Positions 23,722 through 23,772 of a stretch of 23,772 nt of DNA are shown here, piece after piece. Every line of letters starts with the position of its first letter. Within the stretch, counting starts at the first letter, position 1. Source of the DNA: an uncultured bacterium (GTDB lineage: Bacteria; Actinomycetota; Coriobacteriia; Coriobacteriales; Coriobacteriaceae); NCBI GenBank assembly GCA_905215505.1, contig CAJMPU010000026.1:1-23772 (forward strand), in the 5' to 3' direction. The notes beneath the pieces were generated by a model that saw only the letters and a program-made list of their open reading frames with translations, did no database searches and was not told where the DNA came from. The position numbers and the translations under genes were made by a program.

Positions 23722-23772
23722 AGATCGGAAGAGCACACGTCTGAACTCCAGTCACGCCACATAATCTCGTAT
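23722..23772 (+). other. Illumina TruSeq adapter and index (non-genomic)
   Basis: From 23722 the sequence is the standard 34-base TruSeq read-1 adapter, beginning AGATCGGAAGAGCACACGTC and ending CCAGTCAC at 23755. It is followed by an eight-base index GCCACATA (23756-23763) and ATCTCGTAT (23764-23772), the start of the P7 part. No biological feature should be called here. It marks untrimmed reads at a contig end. Confidence 0.98.

Noticed and set aside
23331..23772. Minus-strand frames starting in the last 40 bases, with WSSDVCSSDL or VQTCALPIS
   Set aside because: Their starts and first residues come from adapter sequence.

Overview
The window looks like a contig end from a high-GC gut actinobacterium of class Coriobacteriia, most likely Collinsella or a close relative. 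This is inferred from three things: the sufC-sufB-sufD order behind a divergent Rrf2 regulator, a large family of GT2 glycosyltransferases with Coriobacteria-like sequences, and an xPxTG-anchored surface protein. No rRNA or tRNA is present to confirm it. The last 51 bases (23722-23772) are not genomic; they are Illumina TruSeq adapter plus index.

Layout. (1) 1-7746 is a scrambled accessory zone. It holds about 600 bp with no recognisable gene and an AT-rich pair of minus-strand genes (a HEPN-like protein and a DUF2971 protein). A decayed IS1595-type transposase follows, then a very regular 29-bp GTTGC/GCAAC repeat array. Next come an AAA ATPase gene frameshifted in its Walker A loop, a 174-bp duplicate of a glycosyltransferase C-terminus, an intact Abi_2-type abortive-infection gene, two truncated IS21 istB genes joined tail to tail, and a second, truncated copy of the ATPase. 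(2) 7759-14669 is a minus-strand operon of five GT2 glycosyltransferases, ending in an 828-residue protein with two GT2 domains. The first four genes look like a duplicated two-gene unit (A-B-A-B). A divergent sixth GT2 gene lies at 14926-15945. (3) 15966-19773 holds an AAA-ATPase-like/degenerate PD-(D/E)XK protein and a secreted lysozyme-like, sortase-anchored protein with a long low-complexity stalk. (4) 19902-21035 (minus) is a compact rrf2-mntA-hepT cluster, an Fe-S-type regulator followed by a nucleotidyltransferase/HEPN pair. It is divergent from sufC-sufB-sufD' (21256-23721).

How the parts work together. The six glycosyltransferases probably build a cell-wall or capsular polysaccharide. 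The surface protein would act in or be attached to the same wall. The suf genes assemble Fe-S clusters and are likely controlled by the Rrf2 protein through inverted repeats in the 220-bp divergent promoter region. Four separate loci have possible anti-phage or toxin roles (HEPN-like/DUF2971, the AAA ATPase, Abi_2, MntA-HepT). The accessory zone is therefore best read as a decaying defence/mobile-element island attached to the 3' end of a polysaccharide operon. The Abi gene sits between direct repeats made by a partial duplication of [glycosyltransferase end + ATPase], which could allow its loss by recombination.
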